64,000 nucleotides of DNA, taken from NCBI GenBank assembly GCA_022419385.1, contig JAJUBI010000004.1, positions 4,569,286-4,633,285 of the forward strand. The letters are read 5' to 3'. Of this stretch, positions 48,455 to 59,085 are shown piece after piece. The notes beneath the pieces are model-generated. The model ran no database searches, was not told where the DNA came from, and saw only the letters and a program-made list of their open reading frames with translations. The stretch is from Paraconiothyrium sp. Pb-2020 (taxonomy: Eukaryota; Ascomycota; Dothideomycetes; Pleosporales; Didymosphaeriaceae). The position numbers and the translations under genes are program-made. Position 1 is the first letter of the stretch, and every line of letters begins with the position of its first letter.

Positions 48455-48735
48455 TATATGTAAATTTGTAGAATAATTGTCGGACGACTTGTAAAACACT
48501 GGTAGGATAGATGGAGCCGGTCAGGGAACGATCCCCCACACAGATCAGATTCAACGATGTAATTTCACAATGTACGATTGGACTCGAAAATTTCTACTAC
48601 ACGTTAGGTTGGTCACTTGATCATTTAAATGTAAGGTCGATCGAGAGTAAAATACTTCAGTTAACTCATAAAACTTGATATCGAAAAATTCCATTATCTT
48701 AAGTATACACCACCCACCTCTCCATACCTACCACC
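48455..48735. other. Convergent intergenic region
   Basis: About 280 AT-rich bases between the GluRS stop and the 3' end of the next minus-strand gene. No gene or structure seen. Confidence 0.4.
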
Positions 48736-49452
48736 TCAAACCCTCTTCAACGGTTTCACCTCACACGAACAATCCGGCAACCACCGCCACAACAACTCCT
48801 CCGACCCATCCGCCTTCCAAACTCTCCCATCGCCGTTCTCACAAGACGCGAGCAGGCCACGCATCATCCCCACTACAGCCTGCAGGTTCAGTCGATGCAG
48901 CTCATAAACGTCCATCATCTCTGAGTACAGCTTCTCAATCTGCAGCGCACTCGCTGTCTCGCTCCAGCTCTGCAGCCACGCCGCGTACTGGCGTGTCTTG
49001 CTGGCGGACTTTTGGACTTCTTCAGCCCAGTGAGGGAGCGTGGGGGTATGAGAGGACTGCATTTCGCGAGGTAACTGGGGCATGTTGGGGGCCTTGGTGT
49101 TGTGAGAAGACGCTGCTGAAGAGGTGGTAGAGTGGGAGCGGTCGACGTACATAGAAGACATTGTTGGGGAGCTGTCCCGGTGTGAGCGGTCGACGTACAA
49201 GTGGTGCAGCTTTGTATTTAATACGTCTACTTTGCGGAACATGTCGTAGTTTAGGTCTAGGATTTGTTTCGGCGCGCCGACGTATTTCAAGTTGTACCAT
49301 GGGGCGTCCAGGTAGTTCACCATCATGGTGGAGATGGTGGCCATAGTTTCTTGGGCGTTGTTGCAGGTGGAGAGGACTTCCTGGGCGATTTCAGGTGAGA
49401 TCGGCTGGTTGTCGAGGGTAGTGTACAGGATTTTGTTTGTGGATGTAGCCAT
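48736..49452 (-). CDS. Hypothetical protein, helical, unknown function
   Basis: Single-exon open frame of 238 residues starting MATSTNKILYTTLDNQPISP. I do not recognise a domain. It is mostly predicted helical with a Ser/Thr-rich middle. The middle holds a short internal duplication, LYVDRSHRDSS and MYVDRSHSTTSS, about 15 residues apart. Tryptophans cluster near the C-terminus (AAWLQSWSETASA; ELLWRWLPDCSCEV). No signal peptide or membrane segment; probably intracellular. The long ATG-started frame on a strand without a competing gene supports a real gene, but without homology confidence is moderate. It may be lineage-specific. Confidence 0.6.
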   Translation of the reverse strand: MATSTNKILYTTLDNQPISPEIAQEVLSTCNNAQETMATISTMMVNYLDAPWYNLKYVGAPKQILDLNYDMFRKVDVLNTKLHHLYVDRSHRDSSPTMSSMYVDRSHSTTSSAASSHNTKAPNMPQLPREMQSSHTPTLPHWAEEVQKSASKTRQYAAWLQSWSETASALQIEKLYSEMMDVYELHRLNLQAVVGMMRGLLASCENGDGRVWKADGSEELLWRWLPDCSCEVKPLKRV

Positions 49453-50807
49453 GACTGTAGGATTTTAGTGGTGGCTATAGTCTGTAGTCTGTTGTGTGAG
49501 GGCTATCGTGTGTTTCGCAGTTGTGATGAGCGGTGAACTGTTCAATAAGACTGGAATCTTCTGTCTTGCGAATTACGGTGATATTTGGTATATAAGACAA
49601 CAGCCCAAATCGGACTTGTGTTTTTACACTGTGTGATCAAGATTCGAACAACTTTCGCATCCTTTTGCACAATGTTGAAGTGATGGGAGCATGGCCGCTT
49701 CGCGACGCATTGTGTGGATATAAGATAGATTTTCTTTTGGATTGTAGCTACAGAGTATTGAAACACTAAGTTCATAGGCAATGTTGCACTCGTAACCGAG
49801 ACAAGCAGAAGCAAAGCTCAATAAGAGAACGATGATGATGTGAGACACTGGTTGAGACTTCGGTTGGTAAGTATAACATAGAGCTATTGAGTGCCAACTG
49901 GTCTTCCTACTGTTAGTACAGTATACCAGAGACATGATTCAGACAATATCACGGATGTACACACTTGCTACCCTCTTTTCAAAGACAGCCACTCTTAAGA
50001 CTGTAAAGTATGGAAATTTCAGTTTGCGATTTTCAGTAGTTTTCGCTAGGGACCTTCAATGCAGATTACGGGCAAATCGTAAAGCTCTGATATGTGACCA
50101 ATCATGCCATAGGATCAGGCGAATGAACTGCGGAGACAGAACATAAGCTGGGCTGACTTTCTGCCGTGACGATGAAAGGCTGCTCCAGCCTCACAGGCTC
50201 CATAACACTTACCTCGGGCCAGTACCATCATATAAGTTCCTTAGGCTACGGTGCTCTAGCCTAGTGTATTACTATCTTAGTTGATAATTTCCTACGATGA
50301 ATGTTGACAACGCGTATAGCTTTCGCGAATATTTGTGAGCAGACAGATGGCTAAAACTATTCTACACCTGCCTGCTTACATCTACAGCGTGATACCTTTG
50401 CGAGGTATAACTCACAATCCTTCGGTCCTCTTAAGACTTGCTTCCCGAAAAGATCTAACGTTAATGTCTTCATTTCCGGTAAATCTATCAAATGGACATA
50501 CGAAAGTTCGTTTTGACTCGATTGAGTACCAGAAGCATAAGTTGTGGGACGGTCACAGTGGATTTGTCTCCGTCCGGTCAGATGCTGACATGAAAGGAAC
50601 GCGGAAGGTTCTATTCTACAATCTTTCTCGATGGATTCAAACCCAGTGATAAAGAATATGGGGTTAGATGGTCTGATGAGTCACTCATGAGCCACGGAGA
50701 GAGCTATACATAACGTCGTTGACATAAGTGCTACTCTACTAATTATTGTATTCTAATCTCCAGCTTCCTCCCCATTTCAATGCACATCGCCATTTTAGCC
50801 GGAAAAT
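49453..50807. other. AT-rich intergenic region
   Basis: About 1.35 kb, AT-richer than most of the window, with no supported gene. The plus-strand frame at 50335-50649 (104 codons) has no domain or coding-like bias. No terminal repeats or transposase fragment recognised. Confidence 0.4.
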
Positions 50808-52032
50808 CTAAGGACGTTTCGTCCATCCAAACGACTGGCTAACACCCGGCGAGTCGACGTTGTAGTACGACGCTGGAGTCTGATCGTAGTAAGCCACACA
50901 CAGCCAGTTCGTCGAGTCAGGTCGGAATCGAAGGTTGGTAGTGAAGTATCCTCCGCCCAGGGGAGAGAACTGGGTGGCGGCCCAGGCAACACAGTCTTCA
51001 GCGGCATCGCAGGCAGCCAAAGTGCCATCTATCACCTGAGAGATCGCGGGGGCACCGGCATTGTTCGCAGGGGAGTTGTCATTGAGCGTCTTGAAACCGG
51101 CGTACTCAAGGTTGTAGGTGTATTGCCAGCTGGAGGTAGGTCCTTTGCTGAAGGTTGCACAGGTGGGTGAGGCCATCACTGAGGTAGAGTACGTGCTTGT
51201 GGAGGTTATGGTAGTGGTCGTGGTCGATGTCTCGGTTGAGGTTATGCTCTCACTGATAGTGTGACTAACAGTCTGGGTCGAAGTCGTCTGGAAAGACGAT
51301 GTGGCTGTGATGGTAGACGTGCTTGAGACAGTCTGGCGTACAGCAGTGACTGTTGCCTGGGGGACACCAGCGCAAGAGCATGCGCTAACATACTTGTCGT
51401 TGGTGCCGCAAACATTCAGACGCTTGCTTAGGCCAGTGGGCTCTGCAGAGGCGACGTCCAAGGGGAAGTGGCCGAATGCCTTTGCATGGCGCTTCGCAGG
51501 CAGGATGGTCTCCGCAGCTTCAGCGACGGAAAGAGGGAAGTGTCCGATAGCGGCACGAGCAGCGATATTGGACTCCGCAGTCGGCATAGGCTCGGCTGCC
51601 CGAGCTGCTGCCCTCCTAGCAGCAGAGGCGGCATTACCAGCCCACGGCTGAACGGTGCTCGTGGTGGAAGTGGTGATGGTTGGATTCTCTGTGCTGGTGA
51701 GCCATTCAGTCGCAGTGAATGAGAGGGTACTTTTTCTTCGTCAGTGGAATCCCACAATTTGTTGCAATATCTCTGACTTACGTCGTCGATGAGACGTCAA
51801 GTGTCTCAACGATGGTAGAGGTTGTATTGACAGTTTTCGTCACTGTCTTCCACGCAGTATACGGATCAGGTGTTGTCGTCACACGTCTCGCAAAGTAACA
51901 ATCCCAATACGCAGGGCTCCCAGCGAGCGAGGCACCAGTGAGCTTCACAGCTTTGAGGCAGTTGTCATTCGCACATGTGGCGGCGGACGCGATTGAGGCC
52001 GCGGCCAATGGAACGGCGTACTTGAGCTGCAT
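50808..52032 (-). CDS. Secreted Ser/Thr-rich protein with Kex2-type repeat segment
   Basis: Exons 51782..52032 and 50808..51729 (intron 52 nt), giving 390 residues. The signal peptide is MQLKYAVPLAAASIASAATC. A short Cys-containing segment follows (ANDNCLKAVKLTG, YWDCYFARRVTTTPDPYTAW). Next comes a Thr-rich stretch, then an Ala/Arg-rich part leading to two similar units, AIGHFPLSVAEAAE ... PAKR and AFGHFPLDVASAEP ... LSKR. Each unit ends at a Lys-Arg pair, the site of the Kex2 protease. After the second KR, a Cys-containing piece (LNVCGTNDKYVSACSCAG) leads into a Thr/Ser-rich stalk. The C-terminal domain has SSWQYTYNLEYAGF, DGTLAACDAAEDCVAWAATQ, SPLGGGYFTTNL and WLCVAYYDQTP, seemingly a disulfide-bonded domain. 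It is probably a cell-wall or extracellular protein; function is unknown. Confidence 0.82.
51446..51570 (-). repeat. Two imperfect coding repeats GHFPLxVA...KR
   Basis: The minus strand encodes two units of about 22 residues sharing GHFPL(S/D)VA and a terminal dibasic KR. Spacing and processing sites resemble Kex2-processed repeat proteins. Confidence 0.7.
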
Positions 52033-52105
52033 TGTTGCAAGTTTGATGGTGAGTTGTCAGATGGGCGTGCTGCTGATGGTCTGAGGTCTGCTGGAAATCG
52101 TCAAG

Positions 52106-52113
52106 CTTATATA
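52106..52113 (-). promoter_or_regulatory. TATA box of the Kex2-repeat secreted-protein gene
   Basis: Read on the minus strand this is TATATAAG, about 75 bp upstream of the start codon at 52032. Confidence 0.6.
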
Positions 52114-52835
52114 TGAAGCCCGTTGACATATCTCTCGGTTTGTTGACAGCTTGGTGGCCAGCCTCGACCCTAATCTGTACACTTTTCCTTTCCCGGTGCT
52201 GCACCGGTCCGTCCGGGAGTGCCGACGCATATTCGTGAGAATCTCACTGAGTAGAAAAAAAGCCACACCACGGATTGGGAGTTATTTTGTCCGTTCAGCT
52301 GGGAGGAGGTGAGGGCGTTTGTGTAGGCCGCTCCAAGAACACCGCGGCTATAGTTCTGGATCGCTGTAGATGCAGCATAGACTCAGACCCTTTTGGCATC
52401 GTCTGCTGCAAACGAGTCCGACTTGACCCAGGATCCACTATGAATGGTCTAGCTTCAGGCCGCTCTACCTGCAGAATACACTGTGGCCTATTCGGGTCGA
52501 GTATTATTAGCGCTCTACATGGTTAGCCTAGCTTGCAGGGCTGCTCAGCTCGATCAGGTGCTGCCACATGTGCTCTGACCAGAATAGTCACTGGAGAAAA
52601 TCCAACAAAGGAAAGGCGCTTCGCTACCGCATGTTGATTTTCAACTGGAGTGCACGTGTGGATCGTAATATTTCGGCATGCAGCGGCCCCCTGCATCTCC
52701 CTCGGAGCGAATCACAGTCTAGACTGCCTACCGATGCGGCCTTAGCCCCAGGACCCCACAATCGAACAGACGACAGTTGGGCTCACACATCTATGGAACC
52801 ATGTTCTCGCTAGTGCTTGCTCTCCGGAGTGGCCG

Positions 52836-53093
52836 CTTTTGCAGCGCCACGACATGCAGAAAGCCTACCGCATAAGCCTAAGCACCCCAGACTCTGCATC
52901 GCGATAGTTAGCAACTCACCCTGCATATCTACCATCCCGGCTTTGATACCTAAATCTCCACACCACGAGAATCAACAGCTGGCTTTTGCAGCGCCACCGA
53001 ATGTAGAATGGGAACTCCTCCGGCGTTGTTGCCGAAAACTCCACAACGCGACGGTCGAGAGCTCACCTTCGCGGCGCCACACAATGTACTAGA
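52836..53093. repeat. Three dispersed copies of a ~25-bp direct repeat
   Basis: Copies begin near 52836, 52983 and 53067 and share a core TTTGCAGCGCCAC (third copy TTCGCGGCGCCAC) followed by AATG or CATG and GAA. The similarity extends beyond the core, including AGCTCACC/AACTCACC nearby. They lie 190-440 bp upstream of the secreted-protein start at 53280. Confidence 0.6.
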
Positions 53094-53279
53094 ATTCACA
53101 ACATACTACGACCCGCACGGAGAAACCGAGATGGTGCTTTTCATAGCAGATCTGGGCATGCGGTCGACTCAGCTTCTCCTGCAGCATGTCGAAATCTTAA
53201 ACATACATAGCAGAGCTCAAAACCCTTTCTCCCATTCTTTCATCTCACAAGCCGCTCTCTTCTTTCTCCTTCATCCATC

Positions 53280-54773
53280 ATGTTTGGGCGTGCAAGTCTT
53301 CTAGCAACCGTGCTTCTTGCACCGGTCATCACTGCTGCGCCTGCAGTCAGTGCTCTCACGGGGACCTGCAATGCAGTATCAGTGGCTCCTTGCGTCACGA
53401 AGCTCCGCGCATACACTTCTGGAAGTGCTTTCTGTACGACCTGGTTGAGCATCTCAACACAGACGGCTACAGCTTCTACGACCTCCGTGACAACGAGCAT
53501 TGCAACGGAAACTTCAACTTCGACCACTGGTACAACTACTATCCCTGCAGCGGAGACAGTAACGGTACTCGACCATGGCGTCAGTGTAATTGGACACGCT
53601 GTTTCAGAAACGGTAATTGCCCATGCCACGACCGAGTGGGCACCCACCCCAACAGTAGTCGCTGTAAGTCATTCTAAGAGTGAAGAATCAAGCCATTTTC
53701 TAACCACACCATAGCACGTTTCGTTCACCACTATTACCACCACACTGACCTCAACCATATGTGGCAATGCTAAGCGAGCCGCTGCGACCAACATTCCAAG
53801 CGTGCTGCAAAGCTTCAAGTCTTCCATAATCTCCTCAGCATGCAGCTGTCTGCCGCTTACAACGCCTTCAACAACTGTAACGACGACAGCGTCCTCCACT
53901 GCTCTGACTACTACTACCGAGACCCAGAACGTATTGGCTACGGAAACGACTACTAATACCGTAACGTCGACGTGGTACACGACTTCAATTCCCACACTTA
54001 CAACTATCGTCACACCGACGACTACCCTCACACCTGCTCCTGTAACTTCGACCCCGGTGTCTACCGCAACCGTAACGGAGACAAAGACTGTCCACGTCGG
54101 TCAAGCCGCCGTACAACTGACCAACCCAACTCCGATCATTACGGCCGCTTCTCGTAGTTACGACGACGATACCGGCCTGAGGATCAACAACATTCCGTTC
54201 GACGTCGGCCTCTACGGCGTAACCAGCCGCACACTAATCATCGGCATCAACGGCTGGGTATCCCCCGGTACCACCGACTCCGGTACCTACGTAAACCAGC
54301 CCTTGCCCAACCGAGCCGCCGGCGACCCCTCGTGGGTTGCTTACTGGGCCGATCTCTACGTCACGCAAGGCACGACGCAAGGAATTTACTACCAGATTGA
54401 CGGCGACGAGGGTTCTCGCACGTTGTCGATCGAGTACTTCATGTCCTTCTTTGGGGCTTCGGTATGTGCTTTCTCTTCACTGGTTCCATCTATCAGATTT
54501 ATATGTACTAACGAGATCTTTCTTCAGTCTGCTTATACCCATTTCATGGTCACGTTGTTCGAAGAGGAAGTCGGGCGTGTGGTGTTCAGCTACTTCCAAA
54601 CGACGAGCACGAAAGCGTCGACGAACTCGGCTTACGGGACAATTGGTGTGCAGAGGCCGGCGACCGGACAGTATAATCAGTACTCGTATAATGTGCAGCC
54701 TCAGGAGGGTTTGACAATTGAGTGGAGACCGTCGACGAACCAGTGGACACAGGTCAGTTCGGGGACTTGTTAG
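53280..54773 (+). CDS. Secreted Thr/Ser-rich cell-wall-type protein
   Basis: Exons 53280..53663, 53715..54461 and 54528..54773 (introns 51 and 66 nt), giving 458 residues. The signal peptide is MFGRASLLATVLLAPVITAA. Residues about 30-240 are extremely Thr/Ser-rich with scattered Cys, a probable O-mannosylated stalk: TCNAVSVAPC, STICGNAKRAAATNIPSVLQ, SSACSCLPLTTPSTTV. The C-terminal domain (about 255-458) is a compact beta-type module: DDDTGLRINNIPFDVGLYGV, RTLIIGINGWVSPG, YVNQPLPNRAAGDPSWVAYW, ADLYVTQGTTQGIYYQIDGD, YFMSFFGASSAYTHFMVTLF and VVFSYFQTTS. The module is reminiscent of extracellular lectin-like domains in fungal wall proteins, but I cannot name it. No GPI signal is obvious; it ends SSGTC. 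It is divergent from the Kex2-repeat gene and similar in design. Confidence 0.82.
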
Positions 54774-54853
54774 TAGGTTGCTAGAGTTCAGGAGCTAGGA
54801 CCGAAGGGTAGACGAGATAATAATAATGATGACTTGTAAATTCTATGACGGTA

Positions 54854-57800
54854 TTAGCTACTGATCAAGCTTTCGTCATCCGGCATCTTTCGCTTTGGGC
54901 GGAATCCACGATGCCTTTTCCTTGTGTGCGACGAAGCATCGCTATCGTGGTTCTCTACGAAAGTATGCGATGAGACTGTTGAAGGGAAACTAATTCCCTG
55001 CTTCATATTGGTAGGGTTTCCATTTTCTCCGCCTAAGACTGCGCCGGCGAGTTCCTCGTTCCTCATATAGTCCTCTCTCTGCTTCTGAAGAAGGCCCGTC
55101 CAACGCCGGCGATACGCAGTCGGGTCATTGCTCAAGCCAAGCGGTGGCAGTAACGGTATCAGCCTGATGCCCATGACAGCGAGGTAGTTGTTCCGCAGCT
55201 CCTTATACATGGATGTGAAGTAGTCCATGTTTAAGGCGAAAATGATGAGGGGTATGGATACACAGAGCGAGACGCCGAAGAGAAGGCCCATCACGGTGCC
55301 TAAGGGCCAGTTGACCTCCCCACTCTCCTCGTTGTGGGGAAACGCGGCAACGCCGATTGCGAAGAATGATGACATAAACGATAGCGGAAGGAAGATGATC
55401 GTCACAACGGTAAAGACTAAGACGGTATTTCCTTGTTTGCCGGCGGCTACAGCGGTTTCGCGGGCTTCCTTCGCTTCCCAGGCGTTCGCAGCCTTCTGCT
55501 TGAGGTCCATTAAAGTGTTGAGTTTCTCCTGGATAGTTCGGGCCTGGCTGTCCAGTTTCGTGAAGTCGTTGATATCCGCTGAGATGATGTTCGCGACGAG
55601 TGGTGTACGTAATAGCGCATCTTCATCTCCCACAGGCTGGCTCATCTGGCTGACAAGCTTCTGTTGTATGCTCAGCACGGTAAGGATAATGTTGACTTCG
55701 TCGCGGATGTCTTTGATCTCCACGAGCAAATCGATCTCGGTCCTGATGTCCAGGAGATCTGTCAAGAGCGCGTTTTTGCTGTCGTTGTAAAACTTGTTAC
55801 TGCTGTCGAGCTCGAGGAGCCTGTTAGAACCTCGTTGGAACTCACGAAACAGCTTCGTTTCTTTGTCGTCGATGGTCCCGACAGAGTCCTCAAACATCTG
55901 GTAGAAACGAAGCCATTCGACATCCTGCATCCTATCGAACACACTGCAGCAAGTTTCCAAGATTCTTGATACTAGATCTTCTGGGTGACGAATTGGGTCT
56001 CGCTTTCGGCTGTTCGGGTCCAGCACGCGTAGTCTGAGATCATCGAGGGTGCGATGCGAATGCTGACCGCTCCCAGTCCGATTAGGGAAACAGGATACGA
56101 CGTACTGAGTCCTGCTCCCCTCCGGAGATCTACCTCTCGCCCTGTCACTGCTACGGTCCCGCCTCCTTAGCATTTCCATCTCCAGCTCGCCAGGGGTAGC
56201 CGTCTGGCGATCGTGACCAATCCATAACCAGAGCTGATCCACCATGAGGATGTTATGATTCATTGCTGATTTGACATTCTGAGCCCATCGGGACACAACT
56301 TGGTCTATGTCGCGCTCATGAGTACTTTCCAACATATGGTAATAATACTGATCCAGTGTACGCCGGACATGCAGCGCTGGAGGGTTGTAAAGGTACGCGT
56401 TGATCAGTGCTTTCTCTTCCTCTTCCAATTCATTCGGATCATCAGCCTCGATTATTTCTGAGAAGTCAGAATCTGAATCGTCCTCGAGGTAAGGATAGCT
56501 CTCTAGGTCCTTTCCCTCCGGGACTTGTAGCAAAGGCCTGCGCTCAGTGGCGCTCGTCCGGCTGCTGCTCGCCTCAGTCAGAGCAGCGAGCGCACTAGTT
56601 GCGAAAGGAACTTCGGTGTTTCTCTTCTGCTGATACGTCGTGTCAACAGCTTGGATATGATTGGTCCGCACAGCTTGTCGAAAGTTGGCCTCGTAACTAA
56701 GATATGGCAAAAACAGCGATTTGGTTTCGCCAGTATTGAAGTGCGGTGTTATTGCGCGGTTTCGCAGCGATTCCGTCACTGATCGTCTTGTGTCCTGCCA
56801 TATTGCTGGGTGGAGACGGAGCTTGGCAAATAAATCCTCTAGCCACACCATATTGTTCTCGGGAACATGAACCCATACACATACTGGCGATTTTGACTTC
56901 ACAGCTTGTGGCCTCACTTGGTCAAGTATGTCGTCTAATGTGCTGATTCCATAAAGTAATGCTTCGACTGAGACGCTGACGCTCCAATGCTGATCGCTGT
57001 TTCTGGTGGCGTATATTTCGGTCACAGTTATTTGTGAATTCTTGCAAGCGATTATAGCATCTTGTGATGTTGGAGGCTTTCCTGATCCTATCAACTTGCT
57101 GGATGCGCTTTGATCTGGCCCACTCATCAACTTGCTTTTCAACAACTTGGAAATGTGTCTTCGCGACTTCTGCTTCTCTGCAAGGTCTCTAGGAGTTCTC
57201 TTTCGTTGATTTTCGAGAGAGATGTCTGCACCATTGTGAATGAGTGCCCTGACAATAGTCTCATTTCCTGTTCGAACCGCGTAGTGAAGTGGGGTGTTTG
57301 ACAGCTGGTCTCGTGGATTCGGGTCGACGTTCTTCGCACTTAGTAGCTTAAGTACGACCTTCTCATGGTTCAGACGGACGGCAATCTGCAACGGTGTCTG
57401 ACTCCATCGATCTCGAAGGTTAACGTTTGTGCCTCTGCGGATCATTGAGTGGACATTGTCGGCCTGGCCTTGAGCGGCCGCATGAAGCAGCTTGTGGGCC
57501 TGTAAAGCAGATTGTATCAACGTGGCTAAATGGAGAAAGTCTGGATCTTGGGGGCCCGTAAACTTGAGACAGTCTGACGGCTCTTTATCCATGCTCATCG
57601 TCCGCACCGGCGTTTGGAGCACGCCACTGAGAGCATCCTCTATCTCACCTCGAGCAAGTACCTGAAAGATTGGAAACCCGATTGATACTGATCTCGCTCC
57701 TTTTTGTTCTGCTTGAGCCGTGTTCGAAGCTTCGATGTCGGGATACTTCGTGCACAACTGATTGCTCGCAGCTTGAGCGATATAATGCGTCACCGAGCTT

Positions 57801-59085
57801 CTAGCAAGCTCAGCGAACATCTTCTCGGTGGGCTTTGCACCATAAAAGTTGGCAAGTATTTGTACTCGAGCTTCCGAAAAAGAGGTGTGACCGGCGAAGA
57901 GGAAAAGGCCGGCTGTGTCTGCCAGTATTGCATCGGCGTCGGGAGGCTTGGATTGGTGCTCTGACAAGGCCTTGATGATGAACAGGCCCCCTAGCGAATG
58001 CCCTAAAAAGATCATAGGGGCCTTTTCATGTTCGCTACGATGCTGCCGAAGATAATTGTGCAGTTGTCGCGCGGCTGCTTCGAGATCCAGTCTACTCGCT
58101 AGAGACGGTTTGATGTCGAACCCTACTGTGGTAAGCCGCATACCTGGTATATGCTTAGACAACATGTCGCCATCTTTCAGAAAGTTAACATGTTGACGTC
58201 TTAGCCTTTGCGCGTCTACCTGTGGCCCCCAATGCCTTGTTGTGGTCAACTCAAGCACATTCTGGTTCAATTGCTTCCTGTCAAGTTCTGTCCTGGCTCG
58301 CTGGATCTTCCTCGTAGGCGACACCTCTCTGTCGGGGGTTTCGGATTGCTCGTAGTGATTGAACATGGCGAGATCGGCATCACGGTCCAGCTGATTACTC
58401 GTTGCGGAGTTGTAAAGATACACCATGATGACATCAACAGCCGCTCCTATTGCACTGCCAGCAGCATATCGCACTCTCATCTTCCACCCATTTTTAGGAT
58501 GACTTTCAGTCGTTGTCCATGGCCTGGGGGTTGGCCGCGGCTGCGCGACCTTTGCTGGCGAAGCAGCGTCGTTAGACGTCCTACGTTCGGGCAAAAGGCT
58601 GATCGTGCTGTGCCTACGCTGAGGTGACCTTGGTACAGCTTGCGCGGATTCATCAGTCTCGCCGAGAAATGTCGTTTTTTTATCAAAGCGTGAAGCTTTT
58701 TTCAAGGTCGGTTTCTCGTCCAAAGAAGGCACTTTAGTGACCGAATCTGGCTCGCTGACGATAATCCGAGGCGCTGATGGATGCAAAGGAATGTCATCGT
58801 CGTCGATTCGAGCGTCTCTCGAATTCGACGTGTCTTCATTTGCCAATAATTCTAAAGGGGCGAAAAACTCCGCCTGTGAGACGGCTGATGCAGAGTCGAC
58901 ATATTTGTTTCCCCAATTTTGGAGAAAGTCTCGCACGTCAGTGTCAAAGAGGTCGTCCTGAGGCCCGGTGATGGAGATGACTGGCGGCGCGGGAGGATTC
59001 GCGGCGCTCGCGGTGGCTGGGGAACCGTCAGCTCCGGTAAGGAAACTCTATATGCGACGCATCCAATCTTACACTCCTGGCTCAT
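54854..59085 (-). CDS. Fusion protein: alpha/beta-hydrolase, ankyrin repeats and CorA-like membrane domain
   Basis: Exon 2 (54854..59031) is a single long frame; a small first exon (59073..59085, MSQES) joined across a 41-nt intron supplies the only nearby in-frame ATG. The total is then 1396 residues; the first exon is the least certain part. Residues 1-165 are disordered. An alpha/beta-hydrolase domain follows (about 210-480) with the nucleophile elbow FLGHSLGGLFIIKAL near 347, as in NLR-linked fungal hydrolases. Ankyrin repeats lie at about 510-630 (KLLHAAAQGQADNVHSMIRR; NTPLHYAVRTGNETIVRALI). The C-terminal CorA-like region has helices (LLDIRTEIDLLVEIKDIRDE) and two membrane segments at about 1206-1230 (LVFTVVTIIFLPLSFMSSFF) and 1243-1273. 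The Mg-transporter GMN motif after the first membrane segment is absent (FFAIG instead), so ion transport is doubtful. It is likely a membrane-anchored receptor-like protein. Confidence 0.85.

Larger units (their letters stand above)
52033..53279. other. Divergent promoter region of two secreted-protein genes
   Basis: About 1.25 kb between two divergent Ser/Thr-rich secreted-protein genes. It holds a TATA box for the minus-strand gene and a three-copy dispersed repeat at 52836-53093. No supported gene inside. Confidence 0.5.

Noticed and set aside
49620..49660. TTCGAAT-like sequence considered as a tRNA B box
   Set aside because: The flanking bases do not form a T-arm stem and no A box or acceptor stem lies at the right distance. 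No tRNA gene was found in the window.
50335..50649. 104-codon plus-strand frame in an AT-rich intergenic region
   Set aside because: No ATG context, domain, signal peptide or intron evidence; length is within chance expectation.
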